The notes under the pieces are model-generated. The model made no database searches. It was not told where the DNA came from and saw only the letters and a program-made list of their open reading frames with translations. Of a stretch of 64,000 nucleotides of DNA, positions 7,970 through 16,561 are shown piece by piece; position 1 is the first letter of the stretch, and each line of letters opens with the position of its first letter. Position numbers and translations under genes: made by a program. The stretch is from NCBI GenBank assembly GCA_965217265.1, contig CBDCHP010000002.1, positions 62,001 through 126,000 of the forward strand, in the 5' to 3' direction. This stretch comes from JAGRGG01 sp965217265. Lineage in GTDB: Bacteria > Pseudomonadota > Alphaproteobacteria > Geminicoccales > Geminicoccaceae.

Positions 7970-8905
7970 TTAGCGCCCGTGCGGTAAAAGGCCAGCCCCT
8001 TCATCGTCGCCGACGCGAAGGATTCCGGCCGCCTCGGCCCGGCCGACGATCAGGTCGGCGACCTCGCCCGGCCGCTCCTCGTGCGCGAGGTGGCCGAGGC
8101 CCGGCATGCTCACGACCTCGGCGCCGGGCACGACCCCGGCGACGCGGTCCGCGTCCTTGGGCGGGATCAGCCCGTCCTTGTCGCCGACGACGAGGGTCAG
8201 GGCGGGCTTCAGCCGCGGCAGGTCGCGCAGCAAGGGGTCGAGGTCCCAATTCGCCATCATCGCAAGCGCGGCCGCCGCGTGGCGCGGGCGGCGGACGAGG
8301 CGGGCGTAGAGGTCGACGCCCCGCTCGTCGATCGCCGAGCCCGTGTTGCCCAAGAGGTCGCGCACGACCTTGGGGTCGCGCGCCCGCCACGCGAACAGGC
8401 GGGGTGCGACGGGGGTGAGGGCGAGGAACTTGGCGACGGGGGCGAACAGGCCGCCCCGAACCCCCTCCAGCGGCATGATGGCGCCGTTGAGGGCGACGAC
8501 GGCCCCGGGCGCGATCGCGTCGTCGAGGCACAGGCGCAAGGCGACGGCGGCCCCCGCCGAGTGGCCGACGGCGCCGGCCGGCGCCAGTTGCAGGACGCGG
8601 AGGAGTTCGGCCAGGGCGCGGGCCATGTTGGGCAGCGACTGGCGCGACGGCGGCGGGGCCGCGGTGAAACCGTGGCCGGGAAGGTCGGGGGCGACGACGG
8701 TGAAGCGTTTTGCCAGGAGCGGCAGCAGGTCGCGCCAGGAGTGGGTCGAGGCGCCGGTGCCGTGGACGAGGAGGAGGACCGGGCCGTCGCCCATCACCTG
8801 GACGTGCCAGACGAGGCCGGCGGCGCGAACGAAGCGGCCCGCCTCCCGGTTCGGCCAGTCCCACCCCTCGCGGGACCACTCGGGCGGGGCGCCGCTCCCC
8901 GGCAT
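7970..8905 (-). CDS. bchO: BchO, alpha/beta hydrolase of magnesium chelatase locus
   Basis: Putative hydrolase or chaperone always found with bchID, of unknown exact reaction. The 311-residue protein has the oxyanion stretch LLLVHGTGASTHSWRDLLPLL, the nucleophile elbow GHSAGAA, the acid region VVGDKDGLIPP and the catalytic histidine in MPGLGHLAHEE. ATG 8905 is eight bases after the bchD stop. It sits between bchD and crtI on the same strand. Confidence 0.92.
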   Translation of the reverse strand: MPGSGAPPEWSREGWDWPNREAGRFVRAAGLVWHVQVMGDGPVLLLVHGTGASTHSWRDLLPLLAKRFTVVAPDLPGHGFTAAPPPSRQSLPNMARALAELLRVLQLAPAGAVGHSAGAAVALRLCLDDAIAPGAVVALNGAIMPLEGVRGGLFAPVAKFLALTPVAPRLFAWRARDPKVVRDLLGNTGSAIDERGVDLYARLVRRPRHAAAALAMMANWDLDPLLRDLPRLKPALTLVVGDKDGLIPPKDADRVAGVVPGAEVVSMPGLGHLAHEERPGEVADLIVGRAEAAGILRVGDDEGAGLLPHGR

Positions 8906-8913
8906 CGGGGCGC

Positions 8914-10614
8914 TCAAGCCCCGGCCGCGCGCACGGCGGCGGCGAGTGCCCCGGCGTCGGCGTAGGGCAGCGGCAAATAGGGGGCGTCCATCGCCTGCGC
9001 CAGCGCCCGGCCGAACGGGTGCGGCCGGGGTGCCGTGTCGATCAGGAGGGTCCGCACGCCGTCCAGACGCAGGAGCTTGGCGGCGCCCAGCGCGTCCGCC
9101 TCGGCGGCGGCGCGGCCGCGCACACCGTCGCGGGCGACGTTGGCGCGGCCGTCGGTGAGGAGGACGAGCGTGGGGGTGCGCCCGCGGCCGCGGGCGGTGA
9201 GCGAGGTGCGCAAGGCGGCCTCGATCCCGGCCGCGAGCGGCGTCGGCCCGCCGCCGGCCATGTCGGCGAGGCCGCGCTTGGCGCGTGCGAGCGAGCGGGT
9301 CGGCGGCAGCAGCACCTCGGCCGCCTCGCCGCGAAAGGCGATCAGCGCCACCTCGTCGCGGCGGACGTAGCAGGCGGCGAGCAGCGTCTCGACGGCGCCC
9401 TTGACCTCCGCCAGACGGTGCAGCGCCGACGAGCCCGAGGCGTCGACGGCGAAGACGGTGGCGCTCCGGGCTCGGCGCTCGCGGCGGCGGACGCGAAAGT
9501 CGCTCGGGCGCACGAGGACGGCGGGACCGGCGGCGCCCTGGCGGCGCAGGCGCTGCCAGGGGGCGGCGGCGGACAGGGTGGCGACGAGGTCGAGCCGCAA
9601 GCCGCGCTCGGGCCGGCCGGGTCGGGGGGGGAGCGGCCGACCGCGCTCGTCGCCGACTTGGCGGGCACCCGAGCCGGCCCCGCCGCCGCCGCGCGCGCGG
9701 GCGGCCTCGCGCAGCCCGTCGAGCAGCCCGGGCGGCAGGGCGGCGGTCGCGGCGGCGAGGACGACGTCCTCCATGACGCCGCCCTCCCCTTCGCCCTGGT
9801 TTTCGGCGTTCTCGGGCGGCGGCGGCGGGGGCTCGGGCACGTCCTCGGCGGGGGCCGGGGCGCGACGGGCGCGGGGGGCGAGGACGAGGCGGGCGGCGAG
9901 CGCCGCGTCGGCCTCGTCGATCGCGTCGCGCCCCGCCAGCGCCGCCGCCGCCGAGGCCAGGCGCTGCGCGAACATGGGCGGGCGCAGCGAGGCGATGCCG
10001 AGCGCCATCGCCGCGGCGCAGAACGCCCTGGGCGCCGCGTCGTCGGGCGCGGTGCGGGCCAGCCGCCGACGTGCCCTGGCCAGCGTCGCCCCGTCCGGCG
10101 GCGGGCCGAAGTCGGTGCGCGGGCCCAAGGACGTGAGGTCGAGGCACGGGCCCAGCCGCTCGGCGAGGACGGCGGGCAAGCACTCGTCGTCGATGCCCTC
10201 GTCGAGGGCGATCGCGGCGAAGCGGGCGGGCAGGGTCTGGCGCAGCCCCTCGCGGGCGAGGGTGACGGTGCCGGTGTCGAGGGCGGCGGCGATCCGGCCG
10301 GCGGTGCCGGTCTCCAGCCGCTCGGCCATGGCGAGAACGACGACCCCGCCGTCGGCCGCCGCCAGCACGCCGCGCCCGGCGACCGGCCGGCCGCGTGCGA
10401 GGCTGGCGGCGAGGTCGAGACCGCCCAAGAGCCGGTCGTCGCCGATCCCGGCCGGGACGCGCTTCCAGGGCGCGTCGGGCGGCAGGCAGTCGCGCAGTCG
10501 GGCGAGCCATGCGTCGCGGACGGGGCCGGCCGGGGCGCGGAGCGTGGCGCCGCCGAGGCCGACCGGGTCGAGGGCGAGGAGAACGGCCGCTTGTGCCGCG
10601 TCGTCGGCGCTCAT
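8914..10614 (-). CDS. bchD: BchD, magnesium chelatase subunit D
   Basis: AAA+-like platform subunit of the ATP-dependent Mg-chelatase that inserts Mg2+ into protoporphyrin IX. The 566-residue protein has an N-terminal degenerate AAA+ region. A central acidic/proline-rich linker (about residues 255-275, EPPPPPPENAENQGEGEGG) follows. The C-terminal von Willebrand A domain has the MIDAS motif FAVDASGSSALHRL and a later TDGRANVA. ATG 10614 was chosen because upstream in-frame codons overlap bchI; the gap after bchI is 19 bases. Confidence 0.94.
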   Translation of the reverse strand: MSADDAAQAAVLLALDPVGLGGATLRAPAGPVRDAWLARLRDCLPPDAPWKRVPAGIGDDRLLGGLDLAASLARGRPVAGRGVLAAADGGVVVLAMAERLETGTAGRIAAALDTGTVTLAREGLRQTLPARFAAIALDEGIDDECLPAVLAERLGPCLDLTSLGPRTDFGPPPDGATLARARRRLARTAPDDAAPRAFCAAAMALGIASLRPPMFAQRLASAAAALAGRDAIDEADAALAARLVLAPRARRAPAPAEDVPEPPPPPPENAENQGEGEGGVMEDVVLAAATAALPPGLLDGLREAARARGGGGAGSGARQVGDERGRPLPPRPGRPERGLRLDLVATLSAAAPWQRLRRQGAAGPAVLVRPSDFRVRRRERRARSATVFAVDASGSSALHRLAEVKGAVETLLAACYVRRDEVALIAFRGEAAEVLLPPTRSLARAKRGLADMAGGGPTPLAAGIEAALRTSLTARGRGRTPTLVLLTDGRANVARDGVRGRAAAEADALGAAKLLRLDGVRTLLIDTAPRPHPFGRALAQAMDAPYLPLPYADAGALAAAVRAAGA

Positions 10615-10633
10615 GCGGCCGGCGGGTCGAAAT

Positions 10634-11764
10634 TCATGCGCCGAGCAGGTCGGCGACGGCGCGCTCGACCCTGGACGACGAGCCGGCGTCGTCGAGCGGG
10701 TCGCGGCGCAGCCGGTGGCGCAGCGCCGAGGGTGCCACCTGCCGCAGGTGCCCGACCCCGACGGCTTCGGCGCCCTCAAGGCAGGCGACGGCGCGGGCGG
10801 CGCGGATCAGGGTCAGTTCGCCGCGCAGCCCGTCGGTGCCGAGGCCGATGCACAGGCGCGCCGCCGCCTTGAGCGTCGCGTCGGAGACGGGGGTGCGCGC
10901 CACGCGCTTGGCGGCGGCGGCGATGGTGCGGCGCAGATCGGCGTCCTCGCCCTTCCAGGCGGCGGCGAAGCGGCGGCGGTCGCGATCGAAGGCGTCGCGG
11001 CGGCGGACGACCTCGACCCGGTCGTCGAGGTCGCTCGGCGTCGCGACCTCGACCGAGAGGCCGAAGCGGTCGAGGAGCTGCGGGCGCAGTTCGCCCTCCT
11101 CCGGGTTGCCGCTGCCGATCAGGACGAAGCGCGCGGCGTGGCGCAGGCTGAGGCCCTCGCGCTCGACGACGTTCTCGCCCGAGGCGGCGACGTCGAGGAG
11201 CAGGTCGATCAGGTGGTCTTCGAGGAGGTTGACCTCGTCGATGTAGAGGAAACCGCGGTGGGCGGCGGCGAGGAGCCCCGGCTCGAAGGCGCGCTCGCCG
11301 CGGGTCAGCGCCCGCTCCAGGTCGAGCGTGCCGACGACGCGGTCCTCCGTCGCGCCCAAGGGCAGATCGACGACGGGGACCGGTGCCCGGACGACCGCGG
11401 CGCCCTCGGCGCGGGCGGTGCAGACGGCGGGGCAGGCCGACGTCGGCGCCCTCGGGTCGCAATTGAAGCGGCAGCCGGCGACGGCGCGCATCGGCGGCAG
11501 GAGGGACGCCAGCGCCCGCACGGCGGTCGACTTGCCGGTGCCGCGGTCGCCGAAGACGAGGACGCCGCCGATGCTCGGATCGACCGCCGCGATCATCAGC
11601 GCCCGCTTCATCTCGTCCTGGCCGACGATGGCCGAGAACGGGAACGGGACGTTTGAGCGGGTGCCCGCCCTCGCCGGGGACGCCGCCCGCCGGGGCGCGG
11701 CGCCTTCCCCCGCCTCGTCCAAGGGGGGCGGGGCAGAAACGGTCCTGAAGGGCGGCGGGCTCAA
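10634..11764 (-). CDS. bchI: BchI, magnesium chelatase ATPase subunit I
   Basis: AAA+ motor of Mg-chelatase. The core begins at VPFPFSAIVGQDEMKRALMI; Walker A is FGDRGTGKST, and the Walker B region is GFLYIDEVNLLEDHLIDLLL. ARF-VLIGSGNPEEGELRPQ and the sensor regions are intact. There is no ATG or GTG before the core. The candidate starts are TTG 11764, which overlaps the repA stop as TTGA, and TTG 11722. The first gives 376 residues, with an N-terminal tail longer than usual for BchI. The overlap implies that bchI is read from the repA transcript. Confidence 0.93.
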   Translation of the reverse strand: MSPPPFRTVSAPPPLDEAGEGAAPRRAASPARAGTRSNVPFPFSAIVGQDEMKRALMIAAVDPSIGGVLVFGDRGTGKSTAVRALASLLPPMRAVAGCRFNCDPRAPTSACPAVCTARAEGAAVVRAPVPVVDLPLGATEDRVVGTLDLERALTRGERAFEPGLLAAAHRGFLYIDEVNLLEDHLIDLLLDVAASGENVVEREGLSLRHAARFVLIGSGNPEEGELRPQLLDRFGLSVEVATPSDLDDRVEVVRRRDAFDRDRRRFAAAWKGEDADLRRTIAAAAKRVARTPVSDATLKAAARLCIGLGTDGLRGELTLIRAARAVACLEGAEAVGVGHLRQVAPSALRHRLRRDPLDDAGSSSRVERAVADLLGA

Positions 11765-12726
11765 GGGGCGCCGATCGCGCGGGACTTGGGCGCCGACTTG
11801 GGCGCCAAGTAGACGACCTCGCGCGGCGGTCCGGGCGGGGCCGAGGGTTCGAGGCGGATGCCGGCGTCGTCGAGCCGGGCCTTGGCCTGCGGGTAGACGA
11901 GGAGCGCGTCGTCGAGCGCGTCCTTGAAGCGGGGCCTGAAGTCGCGCTCGCGGGCGTAGTTCGGGCCGAAGGCCGATTGCAGCGCCTTCCAGGTGACGGT
12001 GGCCGGCTTGTCGAGCGCGTGCAGCCGGTACGCGAGCCAAACGTAGACGTCGAGCGCGAGGCTCTTGCCGGCCAAGTGGCGGATCGCGGGCTCGAACAGG
12101 ACGGCCGGGTGGCGGAGCAGCGCCTCGAAGAAGCTCTCGGACAATTCGATCAGTTGCGGGAACAGGTCGGGCTGGTGCTCGTCGCCCAGATTGAACGAGC
12201 CGCGGATGATCGTGTCCTGCCAGCGCTCGTGGCCGCGTTCGCCCTTGTAGCTGAGGCTGACCAGCGAGCGCTCGATGCGCAAGGCCTGCTCCCGCGCCGC
12301 GCGATAGCCCTTGCCGCTCGAATCGACTCCCATCGCGCGCAGCCAAGCGTGCATCGAGCGGCCGAGCTCGATCCGGCGCGAGCGGGTGCGGTAGGCCTCG
12401 TTTTGCAGGTAGATCATCATCAGCCGGCCGGTGGCGCCGTAGGGCACGCCGGCGTAGCGGCCGGCCTCGTCCTTGGTCGGCTGGATCATCAAGGTCGCAC
12501 CCTCGCCGTTCGAGCGCGTCCAGGACTGATCGGGCGACGTCCGGCGGTGCGGCAGGTAGATCGTGCAGAGGATCGAGTGCATGTGCGCCGTCGCGGCCGG
12601 GCACTCGGCCTCCTTGGCCAGCACGTCGGCGGCGATCTTGAGCGACGAGCGGCTGCGGCCGTCCTTGGCGGCGGCCAGCGCCTTGTCGAGGCCCATCGCG
12701 AAGATCTGCTCGTGCTGGTCGGCCAT
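11761..12726 (-). CDS. repA: RepA-type plasmid replication initiator (RepA_C family)
   Basis: Binds iterons to start plasmid replication. The 321-residue protein carries the RepA_C signature: GVPYGATGRLMMIYLQNEA, then a segment with RSRRIELGRSMHAWLRAMG and the helix-turn-helix-like continuation to ERSLVSL. ATG 12726 is preceded by GGGGAGCGGG; the frame is open to a TTG at 12843. The iteron cluster and DnaA boxes lie 250-570 bases upstream, as expected for a repA/oriV pair. The stop codon overlaps the bchI start, making repA the head of the bchIDO-crtIB strand unit. Confidence 0.87.
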   Translation of the reverse strand: MADQHEQIFAMGLDKALAAAKDGRSRSSLKIAADVLAKEAECPAATAHMHSILCTIYLPHRRTSPDQSWTRSNGEGATLMIQPTKDEAGRYAGVPYGATGRLMMIYLQNEAYRTRSRRIELGRSMHAWLRAMGVDSSGKGYRAAREQALRIERSLVSLSYKGERGHERWQDTIIRGSFNLGDEHQPDLFPQLIELSESFFEALLRHPAVLFEPAIRHLAGKSLALDVYVWLAYRLHALDKPATVTWKALQSAFGPNYARERDFRPRFKDALDDALLVYPQAKARLDDAGIRLEPSAPPGPPREVVYLAPKSAPKSRAIGAP

Positions 12727-12962
12727 CCCGCTCCCCGTCGGCGCCGTCGCCTCAGTCGCGTCCAAGTCCTCGTCGGCGTCGCGTGCCGGCTTTAGGCTTT
12801 CGGTCCTGTTATTCCGGCGTTGGCGCCAAGTCGCCGCTTGCAAGCCTCAAACCATGTTCGGCCCGGCTTGTCGATTCGGGATTTTGTCGCGCTGGCACGG
12901 GCTTGGCTCTTCGCGCGCCCGCGCGCGCCTTTGTATTTTTTTGCTCTTAAGATTTTGCATCC

Positions 12963-13829
12963 TTATAAGGGCGCGACAACTTCCCGAACTTTGCGCGACA
13001 ACATCCCGAACGGCGCGACAAGATCCCGAAGGATAACTTCGCCATTCTGTGGATAACTTTTTTCGCCGCGCGACAACATCCCGGGGGGTAACTCGGCGAT
13101 TTTGTGGGTAACTCGACGCCCATAAAGGTATGTGCATATCGACATATTTACCGCCGATTGCAGCACGTTCAGAGCTATTCGCCTACAACAGGCAAAACTA
13201 CTGTAACAAATTTGCAACATTGCCAGGATATAGGCCGCGGCGGCGACGAAAAAGGCGGCGGGCGCCGGTCCGGGCGCGGCGGGCGCGACAACATCCCGAA
13301 GAATATTATCCTTCATCGCCTCGGCCTCGGGGCCGGTCTCGGGTTCGTTCGGTCGCATTTTTCGGCCCCCGCCCGGCCCTTCCCGCAGCACGGTGAGCGT
13401 GCGTTCGACCTCGCGCGTGATCTGGCGGCGGTAGCGGATCACCGTGTCGAGCCGCCCGGCGTCCCAGACCGCCGGGCTGCCGGGGTGGTAGCCGCCGGCG
13501 TAGCCCACGTTCGGCCGCCGCTCGCGCGTCTCCAGCACCTCGACTTCGAGCGCCTCGGCCCGCTCCTGGCGCCAGAGGAGGACGGCCAGCCGCCGAACGC
13601 GGTCGTGCGCCAACGCCCCCTCGGGCGCGTGCTCCTCGACGAGGGCCGCGTGCAGTTCCGCGAAGGCGTCCGCGTCCTCGCCCGCCAGCATCGGCGGCAG
13701 CTTGGCGCGCAGCCCGTGCTTGAGCGCGTTCCCCCGCGACGCCGCCTTGCCCTCCTCGCTCAAAGGCCCCCTCCCCTTGGCCCCGTTCAGGCGGCTCGCC
13801 GCCCGCTGCGCCTCGCTGCGCTCGTCCAT
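12963..13829 (-). CDS. Conserved hypothetical protein whose 3' part runs through oriV
   Basis: The N-terminal part resembles a common alphaproteobacterial hypothetical family with the signature LNGAKGRGPLSEEGKAASR and NALKHGLRAKLPP (residues 14-47). Function is unknown; members are frequent near transposons and plasmids. The family-like part covers about residues 1-165. The remainder is simply the origin sequence read in frame: iterons give IPRDVVAP-like repeats, and the AT-rich region gives a hydrophobic run. The true protein may therefore be a 3'-truncated gene fused to the origin. ATG 13829 has GAGGG upstream. Confidence 0.55.
   Translation of the reverse strand: MDERSEAQRAASRLNGAKGRGPLSEEGKAASRGNALKHGLRAKLPPMLAGEDADAFAELHAALVEEHAPEGALAHDRVRRLAVLLWRQERAEALEVEVLETRERRPNVGYAGGYHPGSPAVWDAGRLDTVIRYRRQITREVERTLTVLREGPGGGRKMRPNEPETGPEAEAMKDNILRDVVAPAAPGPAPAAFFVAAAAYILAMLQICYSSFACCRRIALNVLQSAVNMSICTYLYGRRVTHKIAELPPGMLSRGEKSYPQNGEVILRDLVAPFGMLSRKVREVVAPL
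12965..13310. other. Replication origin (oriV) with iterons and DnaA boxes
   Basis: Five direct 18-bp iterons of the form GCGCGACAACATCCCGAA start at 12971, 12993, 13013, 13068 and 13283; the first three are spaced 20-22 bases, about two helical turns. TGTGGATAA at 13048-13056 is a perfect DnaA box in reverse, and TGTGGGTAA at 13103-13111 is one base off. They sit in a repeated GGATAACTTCG / GGGTAACTCGG context. An AT-rich stretch (about 13112-13235) is a candidate unwinding element. The position upstream of repA supports the call. Confidence 0.85.
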
Positions 13830-13898
13830 CGCCCGATTTCCCTCACCGGTTGTGTCCGGCGGGCATGATACGCGGTTTTAGGATTATATTCTAGAAGA

Positions 13899-14046
13899 GA
13901 ACGCTTGCGCGTGCGCTGCCGCGCGGGCTTTCTCTTTTCTTTTTTGCTATTTGTCGTCGGGGACTGACCTCGACGCCGAAGCCAGCCTCGAACAAAGACA
14001 AAAAAGAGAAGAAAAAGGCCGCGCGCCCAGTGCACGCGAAGCGTTC
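13899..14046. repeat. Palindromic intergenic element, copy 1 (full)
   Basis: A 148-base imperfect inverted repeat with ends GAACGCTTGCGCGTGCGC and GCACGCGAAGCGTTC. Inside these are pyrimidine (CTTTCTCTTTTCTTTTTT) and purine (AAAAAAGAGAAGAAAAAGG) arms and a GC-rich centre. It lies between the origin-side hypothetical gene and the lipoprotein gene. It could fold into a long hairpin on either strand and act as a terminator. Confidence 0.85.
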
Positions 14047-14070
14047 AACCTCACGGGTGACGCTTCGCCG

Positions 14071-15009
14071 TCACTTGGTACGAGAAGCCGCGAAGCTGCC
14101 GCGGATCTCGGTGGGCCCGCTCGCCTCGAACGTCCCGCCGAGCTCGGCCGCTCCCGGACCGAAGAAGCGGCCCTCGGCGCTGCCGGTATAGGCCGCGGCA
14201 TCGCCCCGTCCGGTGAGGCCGCCGCCGAAGCGGTTACCGCTGATCTGCATGTCGCCGGAGCGGAGCGTGCGCATGCTGCCGCCCGTATCGATCAGGTTGA
14301 CCGAGGTGCGCATCGTTCCGGCACCGAAGTCGGCGGCGGCGAAGGTGACGTTGAGACCGTAGACCGTACGACCGTCCGGGAGGGCCTCTGCGTAGCTTCC
14401 CCCGCCGCCGTAGATCGCGCTCCCAACCGTTGGCATGTCGCGGGAGGGAGTCTCTAAGCCCCAAACAAAACTATAGTTTGCCTGGTCATCGACGGCATTG
14501 GAGTTCCACTCGCCCAGCGCGGTGTAGCTCAAACCGGGGTCGGTATGCATGGTCGAAACGTCAAGAAACGCTTTATTCGAATTATCTTGTTTATTGACGA
14601 ATAGAATTCCGTCATTGTACAAACCTTGTTGATACAAGATCTTTTGATCGCCATCTACATCAATAATAACAATAGGATTGTTTCGTGCTTGAATGTCAAC
14701 TTCTTGATTGTTGAAGGTGTTGGGTGCTGAAAATACTACCTGTTCAAAGGTAGCTTCCAAGATCGATGGAAAATATCCTGTCGTGGAATATGGTGCAGGA
14801 TTAACATCGATAACCGATTCGTTCAGGATTTTGATTTCGTCTACTAGGCTCGTTTCCGATGACAACTCTTGATTTTGGTCATCAAGCCCGCGTTGTGGAA
14901 GACTACCCCACTCGTTGACGGGGGTGGACACGTCGCTGCTACCGCCGCCCCCGCCGCAGGCGGCAAGCGACAGCATCGCGGCAGTTGTTAAGCATGTAAA
15001 GCGGATCAT
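14071..15009 (-). CDS. Lipoprotein with TbpB-like C-terminal beta-barrel domain
   Basis: The 312-residue protein has a lipoprotein signal with lipobox LSLAAC (Cys 18) followed by a GGGGGSS tether, so it should be anchored in the outer membrane. The C-terminal third (about residues 225-310) has a repeated glycine-rich strand pattern: NRFGGGLTGRGDAAAYTGSAEGRFFGPGAAELGGTF then GSFAASR. I read this as the handle-barrel domain of transferrin-binding-protein-like, Slam-exported lipoproteins. The middle is unknown and much more AT-rich than the surroundings, suggesting transfer. ATG 15009 has AAGGAG at good spacing. No slam gene is in the window. Confidence 0.72.
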   Translation of the reverse strand: MIRFTCLTTAAMLSLAACGGGGGSSDVSTPVNEWGSLPQRGLDDQNQELSSETSLVDEIKILNESVIDVNPAPYSTTGYFPSILEATFEQVVFSAPNTFNNQEVDIQARNNPIVIIDVDGDQKILYQQGLYNDGILFVNKQDNSNKAFLDVSTMHTDPGLSYTALGEWNSNAVDDQANYSFVWGLETPSRDMPTVGSAIYGGGGSYAEALPDGRTVYGLNVTFAAADFGAGTMRTSVNLIDTGGSMRTLRSGDMQISGNRFGGGLTGRGDAAAYTGSAEGRFFGPGAAELGGTFEASGPTEIRGSFAASRTK

Positions 15010-15140
15010 ATCTCACTCCTTGAGGCAATACTGTTAATAAATCTTACAACAAAGAGCAGAAATTATTGCAACCCATTTAACCAATAAAAATTGTTAAGGT
15101 AAAATATTAGTCTTAATTAAGTATTGTAGATCACTTAGAT

Positions 15141-15221
15141 TGCCTCCGACATTGAAGCCGGTCCCGAAAAAATAGCGAAAAAAGACAAAAGGCCGCGCGC
15201 CGCGCGCACGCGCAAGCGTTC
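15141..15221. repeat. Palindromic intergenic element, right half only
   Basis: Carries the purine arm and GC terminus (GGCCGCGCGCC ... GCACGCGCAAGCGTTC) of the element but no left arm. It is the start of a roughly 200-base segment that is repeated at 16227, with the same flank and the same TTG start of an EamA gene. Confidence 0.75.
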
Positions 15222-15253
15222 ATACGGCGTTGCCCACACATTGAGGAACCCCC

Positions 15254-16120
15254 TTGCGCCAGCACCCGATCTGGAACGTCGCCGTCTTCGGCCTCGCCAA
15301 CGGCGGGGTGATCGCCGCCGTGCGCGCCGCGGCGGAGGCGGGCGTGCCGCCCTTGTTGAGCGCCCTCGTCCAGACGGGCGGGGCGGGGCTGCTGCTCTTG
15401 GCCTTCATGCGCGTCAGGGGCCGCGACGTCGGCCGGCCGCGGCTCTTCTGGCGCTACGCCCTGATCGCGGGCCTGCTCGGGCTCGCCGTGCCCAACGCGA
15501 TCGACTTCAACATTTCCTACCGGGTCGATCCGTCCGTCGCCGGGCTGTTGTTCGCGCTCCCCCCTTCCCTCACCTACCTCGCCTCGGTGCTCTTGGGGCT
15601 CGACGAGGCCGACCGGCGGCGGATGATCGGGGTCGGGCTCGGCTTCGCCGGCGCCATGCTGATCCTCCTGCCCGACGTGGTGCAAAGCGGCGTGGGCTTA
15701 GGCTGGCTGGCGCTGGGCGCCCTGGTGCCGCTCTCGCTCACAACCGGCAACATCTACCGCTCGGTCGCTTGGCCGGACGGCGCCGGCGTCCTCGACCTCG
15801 CGAGCGGGACGCTGCTCGCCGCGTCGCTCCTCCTCCTGCCGGTGGCGGCGTTGGGGGGAGGCTTCACCCGCTGGTCGCCGACGCTTAGCGGCGTCGGCCT
15901 GCTCGCCCTCGAAGCCGCCGTCACGGCGGTCGCCTTCGTCTTCTTCTTCGACCTGCAACGCCGCGGCGGACCCGTCTACCTCAGCCTGATCGGCTACGCC
16001 GTCGCGGCGGCGGGCGTCCTCTTCGCCGCCCTCGTCTTCGGCCAGGCGCCGGGGTGGAGCGCGTACGCAGGCTTCGCGATCATCCTGGCGAGCTTCTGGT
16101 TCGCCAAGCCGCAGGGGTGA
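15254..16120 (+). CDS. EamA/DMT-family inner-membrane transporter
   Basis: A 288-residue protein with about ten predicted membrane helices and the two-fold repeated EamA architecture of drug/metabolite transporters; the substrate cannot be inferred. Motifs include NAIDFNISYRVDPSVAGLLFALPPSLTYL in the first half and VYLSLIGYAVAAAGVLFAALVFGQ near the end. The start is TTG 15254 behind TGAGGAA, the only reasonable start before the first helix. Its TGA stop overlaps the next palindromic element. A broken second copy follows downstream. Confidence 0.88.
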   Translation: MRQHPIWNVAVFGLANGGVIAAVRAAAEAGVPPLLSALVQTGGAGLLLLAFMRVRGRDVGRPRLFWRYALIAGLLGLAVPNAIDFNISYRVDPSVAGLLFALPPSLTYLASVLLGLDEADRRRMIGVGLGFAGAMLILLPDVVQSGVGLGWLALGALVPLSLTTGNIYRSVAWPDGAGVLDLASGTLLAASLLLLPVAALGGGFTRWSPTLSGVGLLALEAAVTAVAFVFFFDLQRRGGPVYLSLIGYAVAAAGVLFAALVFGQAPGWSAYAGFAIILASFWFAKPQG

Positions 16121-16266
16121 ATGCTTCGCATCCGCTGGCGCGGGGCCTTTTTTCTTCTCTTTTTTACTTTGTCCGAGGCTGGCCCTCGGCGCCGCGGTAA
16201 GCCTCCTACGTTAACACTGGCAAAAAAAGACAAAAGGCCGCGCGCCGAGCGCACGCGCAAGCGTTC
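16119..16266. repeat. Palindromic intergenic element, copy (full)
   Basis: Begins with the TGA stop region of the EamA gene (GAATGCTTCGC) and ends in GCGCAAGCGTTC. The interior holds the hairpin CCGAGGCTGGCCCTCGG and the conserved CTACGTTAACACTGGC. It separates the intact EamA gene from its truncated copy. Confidence 0.85.
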
Positions 16267-16298
16267 ATACGGCGTTGCCCACACATTGAGGAACCCCC

Positions 16299-16499
16299 TT
16301 GCGCCAGCACCCGATCTGGAACGTCGCCGTCTTCGGCCTCGCCAACGGCGGCGTGGTCGCCGCCGTGCGGGCCAGGGGTCGGGACGTCGGCCGGCCGCGC
16401 CTGTTCTGGCGCTACGCCCTGATCGCGGGCCTGCTCGCCCTCGCCGCCGCCATGATCCTGGTCAGACGCTTCGCCCGTGCGCTAGGTAACGGGCTCTGA
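16299..16499 (+). pseudogene. 5' fragment of a second EamA gene
   Basis: Starts at TTG 16299, exactly 1045 bases after the start of the intact EamA gene, with identical upstream sequence. It keeps the first 25 residues (MRQHPIWNVAVFGLANGG...), lacks 29 codons in frame, resumes at GRDVGRPRLFWRYALIAGLL and then loses similarity near 16440. The matching 3' end of the gene lies at 17698, on the other side of the dmdA-like gene. It is a duplicated copy interrupted by insertion or replacement. Confidence 0.85.
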
Positions 16500-16561
16500 C
16501 GCAATCCGTCCTCCGGCATACCTCGAAAGGTTCAGGCTGTTGGTCGATAAGGGTGAGTGAC

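Noticed and set aside
16119..16266. Palindromic element read as coding 3' extension of neighbouring frames
   Set aside because: Frames running through elements give the same low-complexity RxxRAAFFFSFL-type peptides at every copy, so they are repeat-derived, not protein domains.
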